A stretch of DNA of 11,860 nucleotides. Source: a bacterium. GTDB taxonomy: Bacteria > Bipolaricaulota > Bipolaricaulia > UBA7950 > UBA9294. This document shows, piece after piece, positions 5,827 to 11,860 of the stretch (position 1 is the stretch's first letter; each line of letters opens with the position of its first letter). A model generated the notes under the pieces. It was not told the origin of the DNA. It searched no databases and was given only the letters and a program-made list of their open reading frames with translations. The stretch lies in contig DAOVHV010000016.1 of NCBI GenBank assembly GCA_030671645.1, positions 1 through 11,860 on the forward strand, read 5' to 3'. The translations under genes and the position numbers were made by a program.

Positions 5827-6633
5827 ATGATGAACATACGGCTTCCAAGATTGTTCCGGTGGTTCGTTTTCCTATCCGCCATCTCCTTTGTTCTTTCCGG
5901 ATGCCTCGGACCTTCCGGAGCCCCGGTGGCTGTCTTGTCGAGTGCCGTTGTCACCGGTTCCGCGCCGTTGGAAGTCGGTTTCAACTTGTCGTTCTCCACC
6001 CATTCCGCAGGCCTTGCGATCACATTCGAGCTGGATTTCGGGGACGGGTCCGATCAGATCAGCGGGGTCGAATTCGGCATCATTCTTCACCATACGTACG
6101 AATCGGGGGGAACCTATGAAGCCACGCTCATCGTCATCGATGAGGATGGCAAGTCGGACACCGATTCACTCACCATCACCGTAGATGAAGAGGGGCCGGA
6201 GATCGGAATCGAAGTCGGCAACACGGCCCCCGATTTCACCGGTCACACCACCGATGGCGGGGAAATCACCTTGTCGGATTATCGCGGGCAAGTGGTGTTG
6301 CTCGAATTCTGGGGAGCCTGGTGTCGTCCTTGTCAAGACAGCATGCCTCATCTCGACAACCTGGTTACGGAGTATGCGGATCAGGGTCTGGTCGCAATCA
6401 CCGTGTCCACCGATATCGTGGAGCAGGACGCCATCGCCTTCCTGGCGACCAACGGCTACACGCAGTTCGTCAGCGTGTGGGAACCCGGGGGGAAGAACGG
6501 CAATTTCATCGACCTGTTGTATGGCAACGTTGTGCTGTACCCGACGACCTTCGTGCTGGACCGGCAAGGCGTCATTCGATCGGTGGGGCATCCTCTCAGT
6601 CTGACTGGAGCGATGCTCGAAATCCTTTTGTAG
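5827..6633 (+). CDS. Lipoprotein with PKD and TlpA-like thioredoxin domains
   Basis: Predicted 268-residue exported lipoprotein. A basic N-terminus and hydrophobic stretch (12-22) lead to the lipobox LSGC, with lipidated Cys26. Residues about 32-119 look like a PKD domain: FELDFGDGS, an HHTY followed by ESGGTYEATLIVIDEDG, and SLTITVDE. Residues about 127-268 form a TlpA/ResA-type thioredoxin fold: VGNTAPDFTGHTTDGGEITL, FWGAWCRPC (active-site Cys166 and Cys169) and the cis-proline segment YPTTFVLDRQGVI. It is probably tethered outside the cytoplasmic membrane and reduces or oxidises disulfides; the partner is unknown. PKD domains usually mediate protein or glycan contact. An in-frame upstream TTG (5704) would add about 40 residues before the signal peptide and is rejected. 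No Shine-Dalgarno site is present. No cytochrome-maturation genes are nearby to suggest a ResA role. Confidence 0.88.
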   Translation: MMNIRLPRLFRWFVFLSAISFVLSGCLGPSGAPVAVLSSAVVTGSAPLEVGFNLSFSTHSAGLAITFELDFGDGSDQISGVEFGIILHHTYESGGTYEATLIVIDEDGKSDTDSLTITVDEEGPEIGIEVGNTAPDFTGHTTDGGEITLSDYRGQVVLLEFWGAWCRPCQDSMPHLDNLVTEYADQGLVAITVSTDIVEQDAIAFLATNGYTQFVSVWEPGGKNGNFIDLLYGNVVLYPTTFVLDRQGVIRSVGHPLSLTGAMLEILL

Positions 6634-6638
6634 CTCCG

Positions 6639-7838
6639 CTAGGAAGGGGCAAGAGTCGGTTCAGCCTTGGCAGCCCGCTTGAGCCACAGGATCACACCCA
6701 CAGACCCAAGCACGCCGACAAGACTGCCGAACGGAAACGCTACGCTCAATCCGAACAAGTCGACAACCGCACCGCAAACGACGGGTCCAATCATCTGCCC
6801 TGATGCAAACGCTGAACCGTGCAATCCGGCCAGCGTCGCCATCCCATGAGATCTTCCAAGCTCTGTTCGTATGGCAAGGATCGAAGCGCGAGAGAAGGCG
6901 GAAAGCATGCCGATGGAGAAGACGACGGCCATCACTCCCGTAAACGAACGGACAAACGGAATGAGCAGGAGCAGTAGTGGCGCGGCGAAGCTTCCCAAGA
7001 TGATCTGCGGGTGGCGCGGCCAGCGGTCGGCCAGGAATCCGAATGGGATTTGAAACAGGCCTCCGGCAATGAAATAGGCCGACATAATGTAGCCTACTTG
7101 CGAGGCCGACCACCCCAGCACGGACACGGCAAACAATGGATAGAACGTATTGAAGCCCTGTCTCCAGAAACCACGGGTGGCCACATAGGTCAAGATGGCC
7201 TTGACTGCATCGTGCTTGGCGATCAGACGTAGCGGAATGATCTCTCGCTGGTGTTTGGCTTGCGTTCTCTTGACCCGAACATGATCGACCGGCAAGGTCA
7301 TCGCCACCAATAGAAGCGAGAAGGCGCTCAAGATTCCCATAGCGGCGAAGGCGGCATGATACGACCACAAGTCCGTGAGCACACCGCCCAGCAACGGACC
7401 AAGCCCTACACCGATGAACATCGAGGAATAGAACAGGTTCATCATCCGTCCCTCTTTGCCCACCGGAGTGATGTCGCCAACGTAGCCTTGAGCAATCGGA
7501 GTCACCATGACCGAGGCCGCGCCTTGGATGATGCGCACCAGAATCAGCTGCCAAACATTACCGGCCAAGGAATAGCAGAGCGAGACCAATGCGAAGATTC
7601 CCAATCCCGCCAGGAGAAAACGCTTCCGACCAATTCGGTCGGACAATCGCCCGACAAACGGCCCCAGCAGTCCTCGAGACAGCGAAAAGGCGCCCATGAT
7701 GATGCCGATAACCAGCCCACTGGCAGAGAATGTTTCGACATAGAGCGGAAGGATGGGGGAGATAATGCCGATCCCGAGCATGGCTACAGCCACGGCAATG
7801 AATAAGCTGGCAAACGTTTTCCACACGCCGGACGTCAC
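6639..7838 (-). CDS. MFS transporter, DHA1-like drug/solute exporter
   Basis: About 399 residues with roughly 12 hydrophobic segments, a central hydrophilic loop (VKRTQAKHQREI) and the major facilitator motif A GRLSDRIGRK (63-72) between TM2 and TM3. A motif B-like RIIQGAASVMVTP begins at 102, and a motif C-like GVGLGPLLGG lies near 143-152 in TM5. The second half repeats a weaker motif A (GFLADRW). This pattern fits 12-TM proton-coupled exporters of the DHA1 group (TetA/multidrug type); the substrate cannot be told. GTG at 7838 is preferred because AAGG stands 6 bases upstream. GTG at 7844 is also possible but touches that site. The gene converges on the lipoprotein gene with a 5-base gap and diverges from tldD. 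Confidence 0.88.
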   Translation of the reverse strand: MTSGVWKTFASLFIAVAVAMLGIGIISPILPLYVETFSASGLVIGIIMGAFSLSRGLLGPFVGRLSDRIGRKRFLLAGLGIFALVSLCYSLAGNVWQLILVRIIQGAASVMVTPIAQGYVGDITPVGKEGRMMNLFYSSMFIGVGLGPLLGGVLTDLWSYHAAFAAMGILSAFSLLLVAMTLPVDHVRVKRTQAKHQREIIPLRLIAKHDAVKAILTYVATRGFWRQGFNTFYPLFAVSVLGWSASQVGYIMSAYFIAGGLFQIPFGFLADRWPRHPQIILGSFAAPLLLLLIPFVRSFTGVMAVVFSIGMLSAFSRASILAIRTELGRSHGMATLAGLHGSAFASGQMIGPVVCGAVVDLFGLSVAFPFGSLVGVLGSVGVILWLKRAAKAEPTLAPS

Positions 7839-7983
7839 CCCCACCCTTGCACACGTTATCCGGTCCAGCTGACGGAATCCATCTGCACGTAACGAAACAC
7901 GCCTTCACAGCAACTTGCCTGTGCCAGTCCAGTTCCCAGCCCCTTTCTTTGAGGTCTTTCATACCTGTGAATCAGGATTTGCG

Positions 7984-8012
7984 TTGTGAACGAAGCATGC
8001 GACGTCTATGAT
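7984..8012 (+). promoter_or_regulatory. Sigma70-type promoter for tldD-tldE
   Basis: TTGTGA (7984-7989), 17 bases, then TATGAT (8007-8012). Transcription should begin near 8019, about 23 bases before the tldD ATG, leaving room for GAGG at 8032-8035 with 6-base spacing. Confidence 0.65.
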
Positions 8013-8041
8013 CTGGCCATCTCTTTCCTACGAGGTCGAAT

Positions 8042-9421
8042 ATGAAGAGCACCTTCGCAAACATCGTATCGAGCTTGCCCTCGGAATATGCCGACCTTCG
8101 ATTCGAAGAGAATCGCAAGATTCGCATTGCGTATGAGGGTAAGGAACTCACTCAAGTCGCCATCACGCTCACTTCGGGAGGACATGTGCGCGCCTATGTC
8201 AATGGCGGCAAGGCGATCTCGTCTTTCTCCGATCCAGGGCGTGCAAGACAGATTGCCGAAGCCACTTGTTCTTCCGCCGCTCTTGTCGGCAACAGCCGGG
8301 AGAAGAAACTCAAGATAGCGTCCGCTCCCGTTGTTACCGAAGATTTTCTCATCACGCCGACGCGAGATCCCCGCAAGGTTTCGCTCAAGGAAAAACTCGA
8401 TCTCGCCACCCATTACAACGAGATGATCCTGAAGAATCCCAACGTCATCACCACTCAAACCGTGTATGACGAATTCACGTCGCGCCGCATCTTCGTGAAT
8501 TCGGACGGCTCCGTCATCGAATACGAACTCGTCAACGTAGGCGTGTTCGGCATGATCGTCACCAAGAAAGGCGACGTGGTACAGCGTGTGCGGTTCGCCT
8601 TCGGAGGGAACACGGATTACACACCGCTGCTGGATCGTGAAGAGGACCTCCGGGAGCAGATCGCCAAGGCCTGCGAGCTATTGGATGCCGAGCCGGCCAA
8701 GGCGGGGGTGTATCCGGTCGTGCTCGATCCCTCGGAGTCCGGTGTGTTCATTCACGAAGCCTTCGGCCATCTTTCGGAAGCTGACGGGCTGCAAAACAAC
8801 CCATCCTTCCGCGCCAAGCTTCAGTTGGGCACGACATTGGGCAAACCGATCCTTAGCGTCGCGGATGATGCCACGCTGCCGGGATTGCCGGGTAGTTACA
8901 AGATCGACGATGAAGGCGTTCGCGGCATGAGAACACCGCTCATTACGCAAGGCATACTCTCCGGACGCATGCACTCGCGGGAAACGGCCGCCGAATTCAA
9001 TGAGCCGCTGTCCGGAAACATGCGCGCCGTCGACGTACAGTTCACCCCGATCGTGCGCATGTCCAACATCCTCATCGAGGCGGGAGATTCGACGTTCGAC
9101 GACATGATCGGCTCCATCGACAAGGGCTATTACCTCGTCGGTGCAAAGGGCGGTCAGACATCGGGCGATCAATTCACGTTCGGCGCCCAATGGGGCTACC
9201 GGATCGAAAACGGCAAGCTAGTAAGCATGGTGCGCGACATTAACATGTCCGGCGAGTTGTTTTCCACGCTCCAAGCCACCTCCATGATTGGGAATGACGT
9301 TAGATTCGGAGAACGTGGCGGATGCGGAAAGGGGGGCGCCGGCCCCATGCAGATGAACCGAAAATCCGGGAAGGGATCTCCCCACATCAAAATCGACGCA
9401 GTCACGATTGGAGGCATCTAA
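8042..9421 (+). CDS. tldD: TldD zinc metalloprotease
   Basis: TldD is the catalytic subunit of the TldD/TldE heteromer (peptidase family U62). In E. coli the heteromer digests unfolded peptides, trims the microcin B17 leader and helps degrade the CcdA antitoxin. The 459-residue protein has the zinc motif HEAFGH (238-243, HExxxH) and the conserved C-terminal cysteine in RGGCGKGG (Cys428) that serves as third zinc ligand. Family signatures GSYKIDDEGVRG, LVGAKGGQTSGDQFTFGAQWG and MSGELFSTLQ are present. The length matches E. coli (481) closely. The start is supported by GAGG 6 bases upstream. It overlaps its partner gene by one base (TAATG). All catalytic residues are intact. No RiPP precursor or antitoxin gene was found beside it. 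Confidence 0.95.
   Translation: MKSTFANIVSSLPSEYADLRFEENRKIRIAYEGKELTQVAITLTSGGHVRAYVNGGKAISSFSDPGRARQIAEATCSSAALVGNSREKKLKIASAPVVTEDFLITPTRDPRKVSLKEKLDLATHYNEMILKNPNVITTQTVYDEFTSRRIFVNSDGSVIEYELVNVGVFGMIVTKKGDVVQRVRFAFGGNTDYTPLLDREEDLREQIAKACELLDAEPAKAGVYPVVLDPSESGVFIHEAFGHLSEADGLQNNPSFRAKLQLGTTLGKPILSVADDATLPGLPGSYKIDDEGVRGMRTPLITQGILSGRMHSRETAAEFNEPLSGNMRAVDVQFTPIVRMSNILIEAGDSTFDDMIGSIDKGYYLVGAKGGQTSGDQFTFGAQWGYRIENGKLVSMVRDINMSGELFSTLQATSMIGNDVRFGERGGCGKGGAGPMQMNRKSGKGSPHIKIDAVTIGGI
9410..9414 (+). promoter_or_regulatory. tldE ribosome-binding site inside tldD end
   Basis: GGAGG lies within the last codons of tldD, 6 bases before the ATG at 9421. It decides the tldE start against a longer frame beginning at 9322, whose extra residues are a shadow of tldD. 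Confidence 0.85.
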
Positions 9422-10734
9422 TGCACCCCATTATTGAAAGGGCCAATAGCGCGGTCGATCAAGCGGAGCTGTATTGGAATCGCGCCCATTCAATTGCAGT
9501 TCGATACGAGAATTGCCGACTGCAACAGGTCATGGAAAACGATGTCTCGGAAACCTCGTTACGTGCGATCAAAGACGGGAAGATCGGATCGGCCTATGCC
9601 GTGTTCCCGGATCAAGAGGGCCTTCTGGACAACGCGATCGCCGGAGCTAAATACGGCGACCCGGTTCAATTCTCGTTCACGGGATCAGCCGACTATCCGG
9701 ACCTCGTCAGCTATGACGAGAATGCCGCGCGATTGCAGTCCTCCGATCTGATCGAGCTGTGTGAAACGATCAAGACCAAGCTGCAGAGGCAGCTGCCTGA
9801 TGTCGCCTTAGGAATCGGCGCCAACCGTGTAAAGACCAAGTTGGTCGTCCAGACATCCAACAACGCGAACGCCGAAGCCGACTCCACCAGTGCCGGTTAC
9901 TACTTCGGCGCACCATTCCACGGAGCCGGTATCGGAGTGTTCAAGTTCGAATCCGGCATCGCACCGCCCGTAGTCAACGACCGGCTGCTGGATGAATTCG
10001 TGGAGTGGTACAACTGGGGCGCTCAGACGTCCACTCCATCAACCGGTCGACTTCCCGTTATCCTCACACCGCAAGCCGCGTTCTTGATGATGATGCCGCT
10101 GCTTGCCGGTGTCAGCGGCGATGCTGTGTGGAAACAAACATCTCCATTAGCCCCAAGAATCGGCGAACACATTCTTTCCGAGAAGCTGACCATCCACGAT
10201 AACCCTCTCTTGGCGGGCAGCACAGACGCCCGCGCTTTCGATGATGAAGGCGTACCTTGTGCCAAGCGTGTCATCGTTGAGAACGGCGTGTTGAAGAATT
10301 TCATTTTCGATCAGCGCATAGGCGCGGTTATGGGCCGCCCATCCAGCGCCAATGGCTTCAAACGCACGATGTTCGGCAGTGGCAACGAAACCGCCATCAA
10401 TCCATGGTTCTGCTGCCCGACTATCGAACCGGGCGACACCTCGTGGCGCGATCTGATGAAGGGCATCAAGGAGGGGTTGCTGATCACCGGTGGCATGGGA
10501 TTCCATTCCGGAAACTATCCCCAGGGGCAATTCGCCGTCCAAGCTGTTGGATTTCACATCATCAACGGCTCCGTGGTCGGTCGACTCGACCAAACGATGA
10601 TCTCCGGCAACATCTACACGGATTGCCGGAAGATCAGCGCCGTCAGTCGCGAAACGGGACCATGCGGAGGATTTCTCCCGCTCGGAGAGGCGCCCTACAT
10701 CCTGATCGATTCACTCCAGGCTGCCGGGAAATAG
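9421..10734 (+). CDS. pmbA: TldE/PmbA-type partner of TldD
   Basis: A 437-residue member of the TldD/PmbA family that lacks the HExxxH motif, as expected for the non-catalytic TldE subunit that caps the active site of TldD. Family features include the N-terminal AVRYENCRLQQVMENDV (the strand pairing with TldD), SAYAVFPDQEGLLDNAIAGAK, PVILTPQAAFLMMMPLLAG, DDEGVPCAKRVIVENGVLKNF and a C-terminal MISGNIYTDCRKISA. Cysteines (FCC, about 341-343, and TDC/PCGG near the end) are more numerous than in the E. coli protein. The start codon overlaps the tldD stop, so the two subunits should be made in similar amounts. pmbA is used as the family symbol; orthology to the E. coli gene is inferred. Confidence 0.9.
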   Translation: MHPIIERANSAVDQAELYWNRAHSIAVRYENCRLQQVMENDVSETSLRAIKDGKIGSAYAVFPDQEGLLDNAIAGAKYGDPVQFSFTGSADYPDLVSYDENAARLQSSDLIELCETIKTKLQRQLPDVALGIGANRVKTKLVVQTSNNANAEADSTSAGYYFGAPFHGAGIGVFKFESGIAPPVVNDRLLDEFVEWYNWGAQTSTPSTGRLPVILTPQAAFLMMMPLLAGVSGDAVWKQTSPLAPRIGEHILSEKLTIHDNPLLAGSTDARAFDDEGVPCAKRVIVENGVLKNFIFDQRIGAVMGRPSSANGFKRTMFGSGNETAINPWFCCPTIEPGDTSWRDLMKGIKEGLLITGGMGFHSGNYPQGQFAVQAVGFHIINGSVVGRLDQTMISGNIYTDCRKISAVSRETGPCGGFLPLGEAPYILIDSLQAAGK

Positions 10735-10744
10735 ACTTTCAACA

Positions 10745-10774
10745 GCGCGGACGGAAGGCGCCTTCTGTCCGCGC
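10745..10774 (+). terminator. Probable terminator of tldD-tldE
   Basis: A long hairpin starts 10 bases past the tldE stop: outer stem GCGCGGAC/GTCCGCGC (8 bp), a G-U pair, inner stem GAAG/CTTC and a GCGC loop. The following sequence TTCGCTTATT is only moderately T-rich, so the U-tract is imperfect. The length and GC content of the stem still make termination likely. It separates tldE from upp. Confidence 0.65.
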
Positions 10775-10798
10775 TTCGCTTATTGGAGCTATTGCGGG

Positions 10799-10827
10799 TT
10801 GCCGAATCGCCGGTCCTTCGGTATCTT
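10799..10827 (+). promoter_or_regulatory. Candidate promoter for upp
   Basis: TTGCCG (10799-10804), 17 bases, then TATCTT (10822-10827), placed after the tldE terminator and about 27 bases before the upp ribosome-binding site core. Four of six bases match the consensus in each box. Confidence 0.45.
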
Positions 10828-10849
10828 CAGTTCTATCTACGCCACCACC

Positions 10850-10854
10850 GGAGG
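10850..10854 (+). promoter_or_regulatory. upp ribosome-binding site
   Basis: GGAGG lies 6 bases before the ATG at 10861 and decides that start over the upstream in-frame TTG at 10783. Confidence 0.85.
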
Positions 10855-10860
10855 AAGCGC

Positions 10861-11478
10861 ATGCTGCATGTTCTGGAACATCCTCTCATCCAAAGCAAAC
10901 TCACCTTATTGCGCGACGTCAACACAAAGAACGAGCCGTTCCGCCGGCTACTTGAAGAGCTGACTGCGTTGATGGTTTACGAAATCACGCGCCAATATCC
11001 GTTGCGCGATCGAGCCATCAACACTCCGCTTGAGCCAATGACAGGCCGCGTCTTGGACGCGAGCATTGTTCTTGTACCCATCCTTCGGGCCGGCACCGGC
11101 ATGTTGGGCGGCGTGTTACACCTTGTGCCGATGGCCAAGGTGGGACATATCGGGCTGTTTCGCGATCCCGTCACGTTGAAGCCGGTGGAATACTATTGCA
11201 AGCTCCCTCCCGAACTACCGGACGCGCATATCATTCTTGTCGATCCGATGCTGGCTACTGGAGGAAGCGCCATTTCGGCGACAGACATCATTAAGCACGA
11301 GGGTGGGAAAGACATTCAATTCCTGTGTTTGGTGGCCGCGCCGGAGGGCATCGAGGCTTATGCTTCCGTGCATCCTAATGTGCCGATCTATACGGCGGCT
11401 GTCGATCGTCAGCTCAACGAGAAGGGGTACATCTTGCCGGGACTAGGCGATGCGGGAGATCGAATCTTCGGAACGTAG
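10861..11478 (+). CDS. upp: Uracil phosphoribosyltransferase
   Basis: Upp converts uracil and PRPP to UMP and pyrophosphate in pyrimidine salvage. The 205-residue product matches the family along its length: MLHVLEHPLIQSKLTLLRD, VPILRAGTGM (72-81), the PRPP-binding VDPMLATGGSA (127-137) and the uracil-binding GYILPGLGDAGDRIFGT at the C-terminus (189-205). Length is normal (E. coli 208). The start at 10861 is set by GGAGG 6 bases upstream. A longer frame from 10783 adds residues not found in Upp. A GNAT-like gene begins 17 bases after the stop and is probably co-transcribed. No uraA-type permease gene is visible here. Confidence 0.97.
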   Translation: MLHVLEHPLIQSKLTLLRDVNTKNEPFRRLLEELTALMVYEITRQYPLRDRAINTPLEPMTGRVLDASIVLVPILRAGTGMLGGVLHLVPMAKVGHIGLFRDPVTLKPVEYYCKLPPELPDAHIILVDPMLATGGSAISATDIIKHEGGKDIQFLCLVAAPEGIEAYASVHPNVPIYTAAVDRQLNEKGYILPGLGDAGDRIFGT

Positions 11479-11494
11479 CTGAGCTGGGGGGATT

Positions 11495-11860
11495 ATGGAA
11501 AGCGATATTCGCATCATCGAGACGTTGGTCGTGCACGAAGAAAAGGCGCGTCAGCGTCTTGGGAGTATTTACCGAGACGCATTCGAACGCTTGAATCGAA
11601 GAACCCCGATTCACCATGGCGGCTATGACTCCGTGCAATTCGACGCCATCCTGTTGGATGATGATTTCACGAAATTTCTCGTCTATGCCGGCAACAAACT
11701 GGTTGGCGCCACGTTGATAACCAACGTGCTGACCAAGGTCCCGTGGGTCAACGCCGGCTATTTTAGGGCTCACTACCCCAATCGATACGAAGAGGAGAAG
11801 ATCTACTTCCTTCCGGCCGTTGTGATCGATCGCGAGCACCAGGACCTACGGCTGATCGGA
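11495..11860 (+). CDS. GNAT-like acyltransferase, 3' end outside window
   Basis: An open frame of 122 codons from ATG 11495 runs off the right edge without a stop. It begins MESDIRIIETLVVHEEKARQ. The segment FLVYAGNKLVGATLITNV (near 63-80) looks like GNAT strands beta2-beta3, and IYFLPAVVIDREHQDLRLIG (103-122) looks like strand beta4 running into the start of the acetyl-CoA pyrophosphate loop. Some N-acyl amino acid or autoinducer-type synthases share this layout; I cannot choose among them from the fragment. The ribosome-binding site is a G-run (GGGGGG) 3 bases from the ATG, which is weak. The 16-base gap after upp suggests co-transcription. Confidence 0.65.
   Translation, partial: MESDIRIIETLVVHEEKARQRLGSIYRDAFERLNRRTPIHHGGYDSVQFDAILLDDDFTKFLVYAGNKLVGATLITNVLTKVPWVNAGYFRAHYPNRYEEEKIYFLPAVVIDREHQDLRLIG

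Noticed and set aside
7966..8170. Small plus-strand peptides just upstream of and overlapping tldD, as RiPP precursor candidates
   Set aside because: They overlap the promoter or the tldD start out of frame and have no ribosome-binding site or core-peptide character.
9322..9420. Extended N-terminus of the TldE partner
   Set aside because: It overlaps tldD out of frame, is Arg-rich, and a clear GGAGG precedes the ATG at 9421.
10783..10860. Extended N-terminus of Upp
   Set aside because: Upp proteins begin at the MLHVLEHPLI segment, and GGAGG directly precedes that ATG.

Overview
The window is bacterial chromosomal DNA of moderate GC content. Genes have ordinary Shine-Dalgarno sites (AAGGAG, GGAGG) and several recognisable sigma70-type promoters (TTGNNN, 17 bp, TANNNT). 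The content is mostly housekeeping: translation, purine synthesis and pyrimidine salvage. No transposase, integrase, CRISPR array, rRNA or tRNA was recognised. The phylum cannot be assigned by reading. The eukaryote/archaea-like IleRS and a PKD-thioredoxin lipoprotein do not point to a standard model lineage.

Layout. Bases 1-479 hold no convincing gene; they contain strong hairpins and a short, doubtful macro-domain-like reading frame. A minus-strand cluster, read right to left, runs ileS (2324-5503), purA (1059-2324, overlapping the ileS stop) and rplM (537-986, with its own near-consensus promoter), ending in a palindromic terminator at 480-501. The expected partner of rplM, rpsI, does not follow. 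The ileS promoter at 5660-5688 lies about 150 bases upstream of the gene. The leader between them encodes a possible 20-residue peptide whose stop codon sits in the loop of a GC hairpin.

From 5827 a plus-strand lipoprotein combines a PKD domain with a TlpA-like thioredoxin domain carrying a WCRPC active site. It ends 5 bases from the stop codon of a convergent 12-TM MFS transporter (6639-7838, minus). Divergent from the transporter is a translationally coupled pair, tldD (8042-9421) and a tldE/pmbA-type partner (9421-10734), driven by a good promoter and closed by a long hairpin. Then come upp (10861-11478) and the start of a GNAT-like acyltransferase that runs off the right edge.

Functional picture. 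ileS-purA-rplM links aminoacylation, AMP synthesis and ribosome assembly in one growth-related transcription unit. TldD and its partner should form one heteromeric zinc protease. Upp recycles uracil. No clearly new multi-gene system was found. The observations most worth checking are the ileS leader, the type-2 IleRS, the rplM/rpsI decoupling, the PKD-redoxin lipoprotein and the acyltransferase beside upp.
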